Shown here: in pieces, positions 9,479 through 19,800 of the stretch
How the letters are laid out: each line of letters starts with the position of its first letter
How positions within the stretch are numbered: the first letter of the stretch is position 1
Assembly (NCBI RefSeq): GCF_016429005.1
Contig: NZ_JAELTV010000001.1
Span: 1-63,546, forward strand
Reading direction: 5' to 3'
Source of the DNA: Pedobacter sp. ASV19
GTDB lineage: Bacteria > Bacteroidota > Bacteroidia > Sphingobacteriales > Sphingobacteriaceae
DNA: 63,546 bases
Made by a program: the position numbers and the translations under genes
The notes under the pieces: model-generated
What the model was told of the DNA's origin: nothing
Seen by the model: only the letters and a program-made list of their open reading frames with translations
Databases searched by the model: none

Positions 9479-12256
9479 ATGTTAAATAAATATAGATTTT
9501 TAAGCTTTTTTGGAATAGCCGCGCTTTGTATCCCTCTGGGATGCAAGACCCAGCTGAGCACGCAGCCCTTACTCCTGGATCCAGCCGTACGAACAGGGAA
9601 ACTAGCCAATGGCTTTACCTATTACATCCGTAAGAACAAGACCCCTGAAAAACGGGTAACCATGTATCTGGCTGTAAAAGTCGGGTCCATTCTGGAAACC
9701 GATCAACAAAGAGGCGTGGCCCACTTTGTAGAACATATGAGTTTTAACGGGACCAAACACTTTCCTAAGAAGGAGCTGACCAATTATCTGGAAAAATCCG
9801 GAGTACGCTTTGGTGCAGACATCAATGCCAATACGGGCTTTGACGAAACGGTATATCAGTTACCATTACCATCAGACAATCCGGAGTTGTTGGCTAACGG
9901 TTTACAAATTATGCGAGACTGGGCACAGGAAGCCAATATCGAGGCCGAAGATGTGGAACGTGAACGTCACGTGATCCTGGAAGAGAAACGCTATCGCGAT
10001 GGACTTTCTCAGCGTTATCAGGAAAAGGCTATCCCATTTTATACCAATGGGTCTCGTTATGGCTCCCGTTTACCAATCGGTACAGAAGAAGTCTTGTTGA
10101 AAGTTACCCCACAGGAGATCCGCAGTTTTTATAAGGACTGGTACCGGCCAGACCTGCAGGCCATCCTGGTGGTCGGAGACATTGATCCCGATCAGATGGA
10201 AAAAGACATCAAAGCGAAGTTTTCAGACCTGAAGAATCCAAAGCCAGAAAAAGAACGGACGGTTTACCAGGCTAAACTGACTGGTAAAGGCCAGTATATG
10301 CAATTTCTGGACCCGGAAATACCCGGTATATCTGTGGAGGTCCTGATGAAGGAATACACCGATAAAATAGTCACGACGACCGACTACCGAGCCTTCCTCT
10401 TGAAAACCCTGTTTGGCCAGCTGGTCAACAACAGGTTCAGAGGAATATCTCTTGCTGGTTTTTCGACGCTTTCGGGTGGATTAGGCTCTTTTTCAGTTGG
10501 TGTGAGCACCAAGCCGGCAGAGACCGAACAGGCGCTGAAAAGTGTATGGCTGGAATTGCGTAAAATGCAGGAACAAGGGTTCACTAAAGGAGAACTCGAA
10601 AGGGTGAAAAAGAGTCATCAGCAAAAAATGGCCGATGCGCTGAGCGAGAAAGACAAAACGGCCTCAGAGGTGCTCATTAAACCCTACCTGCAGCACTTCC
10701 TGACCGGTAATGTACCGCAAAGCATCGAAGAAGAATCTAAACTGACTACCGAGTTGCTTCCTGACATTACTTTAGAGGAGATCAATGGCCTGATGGGTAC
10801 TTATCTGAAGTCTAAAGACCGGGATATCATCGTCAAAGGATCTGAGCATAATAAAGGGTTCCTGCCCGACGCGACAACAGTGGATCGATGGATAGAAAAT
10901 GTTTATACGCAAAGCCTGCCTGATGCAGAAGAAGATACACAGGATCTTCCTCTGCTAAAGGTTGAGCCTACACCCGGAAAGATCAAATCAACTGAAGAAA
11001 TTAAAGCTGCCGGTATACAAAAGTTAATGCTAAGCAATGGAATGACCGTACTGTTAAAAAAGACCAATTTCCAAAATGACCAGATTTTGATCAAAGGTAT
11101 TGCGGCAGGGGGGGCGAGTTTATCTTCAGATGCGGATTACCTAAGCGCCATCAATGCGGCTAAGTTAACTATGGCTGCAGGAGCGGGAAATTATGATGCG
11201 CTGCAGCTGGGCAAGTTTCTGGCAGGTAAAAAAGTACAGGTCAGTCCGTTTATAGTGGACGAATACCAGGGCTTTAGCGGGATGACTACTCCACAGGACT
11301 TGCAGACCACAATGGAACTGTTGTATGCTTATTTTGTTGAACCCCGTAAGAATGAGGAAACCTTCACCACACTGATTGAGAGGACTAAAGAAGAACTGGC
11401 GACCACCGGAAATGACCGCTCTAAAGTGTTTATGGATACGGTAAACCTGGTTTTAGGAAATTATCACGTGCGTAAAAGGCCACAAAATACAACGAGCCTG
11501 GCACAAATTAAACTGGACAAGACCTTTGAGATCTACAAAGAGCGTTTTGCTGATGCTTCCGGATTTACCTTTCTTTTCGTCGGTAATCTGGATGAAGGAA
11601 CTCTAAGACCTTTAATCGAAAAATACCTGGGCTCTTTACCTGCTAAAAATCTACAGGAAACTGCGCGGGACGTGGGTATTCATATTCCGGCAGGCCAGAT
11701 TTCTAAAACTGTGTACCTGGGCAGTGAGCAAAAATCAAGTGTCGTTTTGACCTATTCAGGCGATTTTGACTATAACTTTCAGAATACGGTCAACATGAAT
11801 GCTGTGGCCGATGCACTGAAGATCAGCCTGACCCAAAGGCTAAGGGACCAGCAGGGTGGAACCTATACGCCCAATGTACAGATGAACATGTCTAAATACC
11901 TGAAAAGCAGATTTAGCCTGATCATTACATTTGATTGTGCACCGCAGAATACCGAAAAGCTCATTGCCTCAGCCAGAGAAGAAGTGAACAAGATGAGGAC
12001 TTCGGGACCATCGGCAGAAAACCTGCAGAAGTTTAAGGCTGCACGAAAGGTAGGGCTGCAGACCGGCTCGACCAATAATGCTTTTTGGCTGGATTACCTG
12101 ACCTCTCAGGTGATGAATAAAGAGCCGCTAACCCAATTCTATGATTACGATGCAGCACTAAACGGCGTTACGGTAAAAACCGCACAGCAGACGGCGGCAA
12201 AATATATTCAGGATCAAAACTATGTGAAACTGGTGCTGATGCCAGAAAAAAAATAA
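9479..12256 (+). CDS. M16-family zinc metallopeptidase lipoprotein (copy 1)
   Basis: A 925-residue insulinase/pitrilysin-type peptidase. The signal peptide ends in a lipobox (IPLGC, Cys22), so it is likely anchored in the envelope. The inverted zinc motif HFVEH is at residues 82-86, and the third ligand is probably a glutamate in HVILEEK (about 168-169). The second half (about 515 onward) is the usual inactive M16 repeat that closes the chamber, with YTPNVQM-like sequence in place of an active site. M16 enzymes degrade peptides small enough to enter the chamber. The start codon follows the MutS-like stop by one base. The copy at 28559 shares the same active-site layout but is visibly more diverged than the ATPase genes. 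Confidence 0.93.
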   Translation: MLNKYRFLSFFGIAALCIPLGCKTQLSTQPLLLDPAVRTGKLANGFTYYIRKNKTPEKRVTMYLAVKVGSILETDQQRGVAHFVEHMSFNGTKHFPKKELTNYLEKSGVRFGADINANTGFDETVYQLPLPSDNPELLANGLQIMRDWAQEANIEAEDVERERHVILEEKRYRDGLSQRYQEKAIPFYTNGSRYGSRLPIGTEEVLLKVTPQEIRSFYKDWYRPDLQAILVVGDIDPDQMEKDIKAKFSDLKNPKPEKERTVYQAKLTGKGQYMQFLDPEIPGISVEVLMKEYTDKIVTTTDYRAFLLKTLFGQLVNNRFRGISLAGFSTLSGGLGSFSVGVSTKPAETEQALKSVWLELRKMQEQGFTKGELERVKKSHQQKMADALSEKDKTASEVLIKPYLQHFLTGNVPQSIEEESKLTTELLPDITLEEINGLMGTYLKSKDRDIIVKGSEHNKGFLPDATTVDRWIENVYTQSLPDAEEDTQDLPLLKVEPTPGKIKSTEEIKAAGIQKLMLSNGMTVLLKKTNFQNDQILIKGIAAGGASLSSDADYLSAINAAKLTMAAGAGNYDALQLGKFLAGKKVQVSPFIVDEYQGFSGMTTPQDLQTTMELLYAYFVEPRKNEETFTTLIERTKEELATTGNDRSKVFMDTVNLVLGNYHVRKRPQNTTSLAQIKLDKTFEIYKERFADASGFTFLFVGNLDEGTLRPLIEKYLGSLPAKNLQETARDVGIHIPAGQISKTVYLGSEQKSSVVLTYSGDFDYNFQNTVNMNAVADALKISLTQRLRDQQGGTYTPNVQMNMSKYLKSRFSLIITFDCAPQNTEKLIASAREEVNKMRTSGPSAENLQKFKAARKVGLQTGSTNNAFWLDYLTSQVMNKEPLTQFYDYDAALNGVTVKTAQQTAAKYIQDQNYVKLVLMPEKK

Positions 12257-12268
12257 ATTTTTATAGAG

Positions 12269-14557
12269 ATGAAGAAAATCATACAAATAGCCAGGCTGGA
12301 GCTCAGCCTGCTATTTTATTCCCCGATTGCCTGGCTGCTGATGATCATCCTGTTTGTACAGGTCAGTCTGAGCTTTACGGGTGCTATGCCGGATTTAGAA
12401 CGAACAAAAGGCGGTCCTTTTTTAACCAGTAATCTATTTACCTCTCCTGATAACCTGGGGCTTCTTGTCCATATTTTGAGTAGTTTGTACTTATACATTC
12501 CATTGATTACCATGGGGATCATCAGCAGGGAAATCAGCAGCGGCAGTATCAAATTACTCTATTCTTCCCCAGTAAAGCTCAGCCATGTGGTGTACGGTAA
12601 ATTTGTGGCCATGATGACCTATAACCTGGTCATTATAGGTGTTTTGAGCCTGTTTGTTATAGGTGTGGCTGTCCTGATCCCACATTTTGATTATCCGCAT
12701 ATTCTGGTGGCTCTGTTTGCAGCTTATCTGCTCATCAACGCCTACGCAGCGATCGGGATCTTTGTGTCCAGTTTAACTTCTTACCAGGCTGTAGCGGCCA
12801 TCAGTACCTTTGTGGTGCTGGCCTTTATGAATTATATTGGGACAGTTGGACAAGATATGGATTTTGTGCGCGATCTGACCTTTAGTTTATCAATGCCCAG
12901 TCGCGCGGAACGCATGGTGGCCGGATTGCTCAATACCCGTGACGTCATTTATTACCTGGCTATCACCGGGATGTTCCTGGCCTTTACCATTACTAAACTG
13001 GAAATGGAAAGGGTCTTAAAATCTACCTTCAAACAGGTTGGGCGATATGCGCTGATTACAGTGGTTGCCTTAAGCATCACTTATATCAGTTCACGCCAGC
13101 CAATGATCGGTTATTATGATGCTACGGCCACCAAAACAAATACGCTCACTAAAGCCAGCCAGGATCTCCTTAAAAAATTAGGTGACGGGCCGATTGAAAT
13201 GACAGAATATGTCAATGGAATCGAAGATTCCTATAACAGGGCAAGCCCAAGTGACCGGATTGCAGATATTGCCCGTTGGGAACCTTATTTAAGGTTCAAG
13301 CCTAACATCAACCTGAAATGGGTTTATTATTACGACAGTATTCCTGGCATGACTGAAAACCTCATCAAGTATAATTCGACTTTTAATAAGTATGTCGTGT
13401 TTATGTCGAATGCCAATCAACTTGACCTTGATAAATTTTTGACGCCCAAGGAAATCCATAAGCAGATTGACCTGCGCGAGGAGGGTGCACGTACGGTCAT
13501 GCAGTTGAAATATAAAGGGAAAGCAACTTTTTTACGCACCTTTCCTTATGAGCGGAATATGTGGCCTAAAGAAGCAGAGACCGGGGCGGCTTTAAAACGA
13601 TTGCTCGTGACTCCTCCTAAAATTGTTTTTGCGACAGATGGTTATCAGCGGAGTATGGACAAAATGGGCGACCGGGATTATAAAAAGTTGCTTAATGAAA
13701 AAATCACCAGGGGTTCACTGATCAACCAGGGATTTGATATGGACAGTGTGTCTTTGGAAAAAGAGGAAATTCCGAAGGAGATTTCGGCCTTAGTGATTGC
13801 AGATCCAAAGGTTGCTTTCAGCGCGTCAGCATTGACGAAGCTCCGGAAATATGTTGCTGAGGGCGGGAACCTCATGATTGCCGGTGAACCTGGCAAACAA
13901 AATGTTGTGAACCCTTTACTCGACTCCCTTGGGGTCCAAATGTTAAACGGGACCTTAGTTCAGCGTAGCCGGGATTATTCCTATGGCCTGGTCACCCCAT
14001 TACTGGCTCCGGGGGCAGTAGCCATGTCACCTTGGTTACAGCCTTATTATGCATACAAATCTGTGGTATCGATGCCAGATGTGGCCGCATTAAGTTATAA
14101 GGATAAAGGACCTTTTGACGTTCATCCAATTTTGATGACGGATGCTCAAACCAGCTGGCTTAAAAAAGGCAAGTTTACCCTGGATTCAGCAGCATTAACC
14201 GTGGAAGCAAAAAATGGTGATGAGCAGGGCTCATTTCCGACAGCATTGACACTGACCCGAAAGGTAAATAACAAAGAACAGCGGATCCTGATATCCGGCG
14301 ATGCTGACTTTTTCAGTAACATGGAATTGGCCAGGGCCAACATGCGCACTGCCAACTCAGGTCTTGCGGTCAGCATTTTCAGCTGGTTTGCTTATGGCGA
14401 ATTCCCGGTAGATGTAAGTCGGCCGGAATCTAAAGACAATACCATCAAGCTCACCAAGCCCCGTGTAAAAATTATACAGGTTGTATATTATGGGGTGATT
14501 CCCGGAACACTGTTCCTGATCGCGATGATTTTGCTGATCCGCAGAAAACGGAAGTAA
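12269..14557 (+). CDS. GldF-GldG fusion ABC transporter permease (copy 1, second paralogue)
   Basis: A 762-residue paralogue of the protein at 4502-6805, with the same start MKKIIQIARLELSLLFYSP, an N-terminal multi-helix membrane domain, a large GldG-like extracytoplasmic domain and a C-terminal helix ending RRKRK. It lies 12 bp after the M16 gene and closes the operon; a strong hairpin terminator follows at 14575. It resembles the gene at 31347 (same position in copy 2) more closely than its in-operon partner, for example a shared GLLVHIL and TNTLTK/TNTITK region. The two permease types therefore already existed before the block was duplicated. Confidence 0.9.
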   Translation: MKKIIQIARLELSLLFYSPIAWLLMIILFVQVSLSFTGAMPDLERTKGGPFLTSNLFTSPDNLGLLVHILSSLYLYIPLITMGIISREISSGSIKLLYSSPVKLSHVVYGKFVAMMTYNLVIIGVLSLFVIGVAVLIPHFDYPHILVALFAAYLLINAYAAIGIFVSSLTSYQAVAAISTFVVLAFMNYIGTVGQDMDFVRDLTFSLSMPSRAERMVAGLLNTRDVIYYLAITGMFLAFTITKLEMERVLKSTFKQVGRYALITVVALSITYISSRQPMIGYYDATATKTNTLTKASQDLLKKLGDGPIEMTEYVNGIEDSYNRASPSDRIADIARWEPYLRFKPNINLKWVYYYDSIPGMTENLIKYNSTFNKYVVFMSNANQLDLDKFLTPKEIHKQIDLREEGARTVMQLKYKGKATFLRTFPYERNMWPKEAETGAALKRLLVTPPKIVFATDGYQRSMDKMGDRDYKKLLNEKITRGSLINQGFDMDSVSLEKEEIPKEISALVIADPKVAFSASALTKLRKYVAEGGNLMIAGEPGKQNVVNPLLDSLGVQMLNGTLVQRSRDYSYGLVTPLLAPGAVAMSPWLQPYYAYKSVVSMPDVAALSYKDKGPFDVHPILMTDAQTSWLKKGKFTLDSAALTVEAKNGDEQGSFPTALTLTRKVNNKEQRILISGDADFFSNMELARANMRTANSGLAVSIFSWFAYGEFPVDVSRPESKDNTIKLTKPRVKIIQVVYYGVIPGTLFLIAMILLIRRKRK

Positions 14558-14574
14558 AGTTCAGAATTTACGAT

Positions 14575-14618
14575 AAAGAGGCTGATGACCAATTCAAAAA
14601 GGGGATCAGCCTCTTTTT
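14575..14618 (+). terminator. Rho-independent terminator of the copy 1 operon
   Basis: The stem AAAGAGGCTGAT (14575-14586) pairs with ATCAGCCTCTTT (14605-14616) and is followed by further T residues. It lies 18 bp after the last permease stop and ends transcription of the first eight-gene block before the sigma factor gene. Confidence 0.85.
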
Positions 14619-14760
14619 GTTTAAGGTGTAAATGGCATAAAATTATTGTTTGCAAAATTATTTACATATTATTGGATGGAATTTTCAAAAGACTAGGGAT
14701 AGATAAGTTTACAGGTCAGGGATCCGTATCTGAAACGTCTTCCTTCAAAGCGCATCATAC

Positions 14761-15345
14761 ATGGAAAACTACGCTAAGCGCTCGGATATGGAATTGTTGC
14801 AATTGCTCCAAAACGGTGACCGTTTAGCTTATGCTGAAATATTTGAAAGGTATAAATTTATCCTGCATCACCATGCTTTAAAGAAATTGCCCTATAGAGA
14901 AGAGGTTCAGGACATTATACAGGAGGTGTTTGCAACACTATGGACAAAAAGGGAAAGTATACAGATCCATACCAATCTTTCCGGATACTTATACACCTCG
15001 TTGAAACACAGCATTCTTGATCATTTTTCCCGTCAGAAGGTCCGTACAAAATATGTAGAATCAATGAAAAGCTTTTCTGCCCATGAACAGGTGCAGTTAT
15101 TACCCGATCACCTGATTCGCGAAAAGCAATTATCTGTGGTAATAGAGGCTGAGATCAACGCGCTACCGGAAAAAATGAGGATGGTTTTTGAACTGAGCAG
15201 AAAAACGTACCTCAGTCACAGAGAAATTGCAGAACAATTGGGGATTTCTGAAAAAACAGTTAACCGGCAGGTATCTAATGCTTTGAAGATACTCCGGTCC
15301 AGACTAGGCCTGCTGACTTATCTGATCTTTCTGATCAAACATTAA
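14761..15345 (+). CDS. ECF-family RNA polymerase sigma factor
   Basis: A 194-residue sigma-70 family protein with only regions 2 and 4. Region 2 includes DIIQEVFATLWTKR (core-binding and -10 recognition) and region 4 the helix-turn-helix LSHREIAEQLGISEKTVNRQ. The hydrophobic tail LLTYLIFLIKH is common in Bacteroidota ECF factors paired with FecR. It is followed by a FecR gene and an STN-domain SusC, the classic trans-envelope signalling arrangement, so it should direct transcription of the copy 2 block. The ATG at 14761 begins the conserved N-terminus and was preferred over overlapping frames. The weak promoter-like TATTATTG at 14667 lies upstream but is one base off consensus. Confidence 0.93.
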   Translation: MENYAKRSDMELLQLLQNGDRLAYAEIFERYKFILHHHALKKLPYREEVQDIIQEVFATLWTKRESIQIHTNLSGYLYTSLKHSILDHFSRQKVRTKYVESMKSFSAHEQVQLLPDHLIREKQLSVVIEAEINALPEKMRMVFELSRKTYLSHREIAEQLGISEKTVNRQVSNALKILRSRLGLLTYLIFLIKH

Positions 15346-15438
15346 AAAAATAAAATATTTTTTGATTTCATCTGCATGTTGGGCCCGACTTAACCGTCTT
15401 GGTATCGGATTTGGAAAAAAAGCCAGGCCCCAAAAGAT

Positions 15439-16575
15439 ATGCCCATAGAAGATTATGAACAATTACTGGAACGGTATAAGGCCAATCAATGCACCGAAGA
15501 GGAAATCGCTTTCATAGAAAGCTGGTATATGACCTATCGGGAAGGTAACCTCTATGAAAGTTTATCTTTATCCGACCGGGAAAAGGACCTTAATACTGTA
15601 GGTGAAAGGCTTGGATTAGAGATCCCAAAGAAAAAGCTACAGCTTTGGCCACGATTAGCAGCCGCCGCAGCGATTTTTGCGGTTATAGGACTTGGCTTGT
15701 ACTTTTATAGAAGTAAAGACCATTACCCGGTTTCTGAATATGCAAATGATATCGCTTCAAAAGGAAAAAATACAGCAACGCTCACCCTCGCCAATGGAGA
15801 GCGGATCGAATTGTCGGATGCCAAAGTAGGCAAGCTGGCAGACCAGGCTGGTATTCAAATTTCCAAAACCAAGGACGGACAACTGATATACGAAGTAAAA
15901 GCATCTGCCGGGCAAACAGCCAGTACCTGGAATACACTTTCTACAGCCAAGGGGGAACAATATAGCGTTGGATTGCCGGATGGCACAAAAGTATGGCTAA
16001 ATAACGTCTCTTCTCTAACTTATCCCGCTTCATTTGCTTCATCAAAAGAACGTCGTGTCCAGCTCAAAGGAGAAGCCTATTTTGAGGTAGCAAAAGACAA
16101 GCTTCATCCCTTTGTTGTAAAAACACAGCAACAGGAAGTGACTGTATTGGGTACGCATTTTAACATCAATAGTTATACAGAAGACAATCAAACGACCACT
16201 ACGCTCCTGGAAGGATCGGTAAAAGTGAGCGCTCAGAATGGCCTTCAATCTAAAATCATAAAGCCAGGAGAGGAAGTATTGAACGCAGGCCGTGATTTGC
16301 AGGTCAGGCCCGCCAACCTGAAGGCAACTATGGCCTGGAAGGAAGGTTATTTCCGCTTCAATAATGAAAATCTAGAAAACATCATGAACCAGGTTTCCAG
16401 GTGGTATGATGTAGATGTCGTTTACGCAGGAAATCGTAAAGAACTTGCTTCGCTCACCTTCTGGGGTATTGTTTCCAGGGATAAAAATGTATCCGAAGTC
16501 TTGAAAATGATTGAACGCGCAGAGAAGGTTAAATTCAAAATAGAAGGCAGAACCATCACGGTGATGTCTAATTAA
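15439..16575 (+). CDS. FecR-family anti-sigma factor
   Basis: A 378-residue inner-membrane regulator. The N-terminal cytoplasmic part (about 1-75) should bind the sigma factor encoded upstream. A membrane helix follows (AAAAAIFAVIGLGLYFY). The periplasmic FecR domain contains LPDGTKVWLNNVSSL, then RRVQLKGEAYFEVAKD and HPFVVKT with VTVLGTHFNI. The C-terminal DUF4974-like domain (WKEGYFRFNNENLENIM) contacts the receptor STN domain. It starts 93 bp after the sigma gene and lies 228 bp before susC. It is expected to release or activate the sigma factor when the SusC receptor at 16804 binds ligand. Confidence 0.94.
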   Translation: MPIEDYEQLLERYKANQCTEEEIAFIESWYMTYREGNLYESLSLSDREKDLNTVGERLGLEIPKKKLQLWPRLAAAAAIFAVIGLGLYFYRSKDHYPVSEYANDIASKGKNTATLTLANGERIELSDAKVGKLADQAGIQISKTKDGQLIYEVKASAGQTASTWNTLSTAKGEQYSVGLPDGTKVWLNNVSSLTYPASFASSKERRVQLKGEAYFEVAKDKLHPFVVKTQQQEVTVLGTHFNINSYTEDNQTTTTLLEGSVKVSAQNGLQSKIIKPGEEVLNAGRDLQVRPANLKATMAWKEGYFRFNNENLENIMNQVSRWYDVDVVYAGNRKELASLTFWGIVSRDKNVSEVLKMIERAEKVKFKIEGRTITVMSN

Positions 16576-16666
16576 CAGATAAAAATCAATTAAACCGATA
16601 ACCAACAACCAACAAACCACATGAAAAGAAATCAAAGAGATCCGTAATGCAGGGATAGCCAGTATA

Positions 16667-16697
16667 AAAACAGGAACGCTACCAACGTCCCTGTTTT
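16667..16697 (+). terminator. Hairpin downstream of fecR, terminator or attenuator
   Basis: AAAACAGGAACG (16667-16678) pairs with CGTCCCTGTTTT (16686-16697) with one mismatch and an 7-nt loop. Only four T residues follow, so termination may be partial. It lies between fecR and susC, and a nine-codon reading frame (ATG at 16621, MKRNQRDP) precedes it. It could separate low-level regulator transcription from the high-level operon. Confidence 0.5.
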
Positions 16698-16743
16698 AAA
16701 TGCTGATGAAATAAAACAATGAGTTCACACCATTTTATCATTA

Positions 16744-16785
16744 CCGGGAAATGCCCTTAGCCTCTGAAAGCAAAGCATTTTCCGG
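16744..16785 (+). promoter_or_regulatory. SusC leader hairpin with TTAGCCTCTG loop motif
   Basis: CCGGGAAATGC (16744-16754) pairs with GCATTTTCCGG (16775-16785) with one mismatch. The loop carries TTAGCCTCTG (16757-16766), and the stem ends 18 bp before the susC start codon. The same TTAGCCTCTG motif next to a CCGGG-type hairpin is found in front of the unrelated SusC gene at 47010-50354, so this is likely a functional leader element rather than chance. Confidence 0.5.
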
Positions 16786-16803
16786 TCTAGACCAGTATTT
16801 CAA

Positions 16804-19800
16804 ATGTATAAAAATTTTACAAAATATTTTTGTATGCCTCCGGGCTGCAAGGATAAATCCCCTCGGTTGACCAGTCCGCATCGTGTTTTAGCGATGGACC
16901 ATCCGCTGAAGGGGCTAAATATAATTCTTGTAATGAAACTAATTACAGCTTTATTGATCTTGGGCATTATGCAGGTGAGCGCATCAACTTTTGCGCAAAG
17001 AATCACTATTAACCAAAAAAATGCCAGCATAGAGGCCATCCTCGAAGAAATTGGAAAACAAAGCGGTTACGATGTTTTTGTAGGGGTAAAAACACTGCAG
17101 AGCTCAAAACCCGTGAGTATTAATGTTAAAAATGCGGGAGTAGAAGAGGTATTGAAACTCTGCCTGGAAGGACAGCAACTGGATTTTAGCATTGAAAATA
17201 AGATCATTGTCATTAAGCAAAAACAGCCCTCTTTTATTGAAAAAGTAGTTGCTGCTTTCGATGGAGTTAATGTCTTTGGTAACGTGGGTGATGCCGAAAA
17301 TAAGCCTCTGCCCGGTGCGACAGTAACCGTAAAAGGTACAAGGCGTACCACAATGACAGACAATAAAGGACAATTCTCAATATCTAATGTTCCAAAGGAT
17401 GCTATTCTACAAATTTCTTTTATGGGATATATCAACAAAGAAGTTAAAGTCAGTTCTGATTTTTTACAGATCAGATTGGAGTTAAGCACTTCCAAACTGG
17501 ACGAAATCCAGGTAATGGCCTATGGCACAACCAACCGTCGTTTGTCTACAGGAAATATCACCACCATTACTGCTAAAGAACTGGAAAAGCAGCCTGTTAT
17601 GAATCCTTTACTTGCCCTTGTGGGCCGGGTTCCGGGGATGACGGTGATGCAGACAAACGGATATGAAGCAAGTCCGGTCAAAGTGGAAATCCGGGGAAGA
17701 AAGACGCTCGGCTCGAGTTTTGTGTCTGACCCGATGTACATTATAGACGGTGTACCCCTTACCAATTTGGATCTTGGAGCTGGTTCTAACTATAATTCAG
17801 GTTCGGCAGGGGTGGTTCAAAACGGATTTTCTGTAACTGGTGGACAAAGCCCGCTGTTTAATTTAAGGACCAGCGATATTGAAAGTATAGAAGTACTAAA
17901 GGATGGTGATGCAACCGCGATCTATGGTTCCAGGGGTGCTAATGGAGTCATTCTGATCACGACAAAAAAGGGAAAACCAGGTGCCTCAGGCTTTTCAGTA
18001 AATGTTGCGCAGGGTTTAAATTATATTGCACAGCGCCATGAGCTGCTCAATACCCAGCAATACTTGCAATTGAGAAAAGATGCTTTTAGAAATGATAACA
18101 TTCAGCCAGATGTGAACAATGCACCTGATTTAATGTTATACGATACCACACGTTATACAGACTGGCAGAAAAAACTTTGGGGTAATATTGGGAAAAAGAC
18201 TGACGTTTCGATGAGTCTATCCGGGGGAGATGACCAAACTCAATTCAGGATTGGTGGTAATTACTCCAGATCGGCTGAGATCCTAACCAAAAGTGGCAGC
18301 AATCAAGTCGCCTCTGTATCCCTGAGCCTGGGGCATAGCACTGCAGACAGGAAGTTTAAGATCCAGGGCAATGTAATGTATTCTTATTCTTCTATTAATA
18401 CACTGACCACACCAAATGCTTCAGGTGCACCTCCCAATGCGCCAGATATTTATGATGCCGTAGGGAATTTGAACTTTAATGCGTGGGGACGAAGCAGTCC
18501 TGAGAATACGTATTATCCCTTCGCCAACTTGGAAAGCAGATACTATTCTGATACGCATGCAATGACGAGTAGTATGCTTTTGAGTTACCAGGTAACTAAG
18601 AACCTCGATTTTTCAACCAATTTGGGATTTAATACCACCTTAAATTTTAACCGTAATTATAATCCCGTTTCCAGTATGGATCCAATGAATAATCCATTGG
18701 GAACTGGATTTTCAGGAAGCAGCAATAATTTTAACTGGATCGTAGAACCTAAAGTAAACTATAAGATAAATTTATTTGGAGGAGAAATCAGTGCATTATT
18801 GGGTACTTCTTTACAAAAAACAACAACGAGTACAGCTGGTGTTTTTGGACTGGGGTATGAAAATGATGATTTTATTGAATCTATAAATCTTGCACCGATT
18901 AAATATAATATTAACAATAAAGGTTATTATAGATATGCGGGTGTGTTTGGACGGCTAAGTTACAACCTTCATGATAAGTACATCATCAACCTTAACGGTA
19001 GAAGAGATGGTTCTTCTCGTTTTGGACCGGGAAATCAATTTGGTAATTTTGGATCCATAGGGGCTGCCTGGATCTTATCTCAGGAAAATTGGATTAAGAA
19101 TAAGCTTCCTTCAATGATCAGCTTTCTTAAGCTCAGGGGAAGTTATGGGCTTACCGGAAGTGATGCGGTTGGCGACTATCAATACCTTACCCAGTGGGGG
19201 AGAAATGTAGGGCCTTCCACGGCATTACCCGATTATAATGGCGTTTCACCCTTGGTCAATCTAATTGCAGCTAACCCAAACTATCGATGGCAAGTGAACA
19301 AGAAGCTCGAAGTTGCACTGAATGTTGGGCTTTTTGAGGACAGGATCAATTTGGAAACCACATTCTACCGTGATCGGTCCGGCAATCAGCTTACCCAATT
19401 TCCAACACCTATTTATACCGGATTTCCAAATGTTTGGGCCAATTGGGCAGCTATGGTAGAAAACCGTGGATTGGAATTGAGTGCAGAAGCAAGGTTAATT
19501 ACAACGGATAAAATAAATTGGTCAATGAACTTTAACATTGGTCGGAATACCAATATACTGGCAAGTTATCCTGATATAGAGCATTCTCCTTATTTCAATA
19601 TTTATAAGGTCGGTAAGTCTATTAATACACAATATCTGTTACACTATACAGGAATAAATCCACTAACAGGTAACTATACATTTGAAGATTATAACCATGA
19701 CGGTGCGATCAGTCTGGAAAATACCGGGCCAACCGGTACTGGTAGAGATGACCGGTATGTTGCCATTGATCTCAGTCCGAAGTTCTCTGGGGGCTTTGGT

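Noticed and set aside
14585-14827. 80-codon open frame before the sigma factor gene
   Set aside because: It starts inside the terminator hairpin, overlaps the start of the sigma gene in another frame and shows no protein-like pattern.
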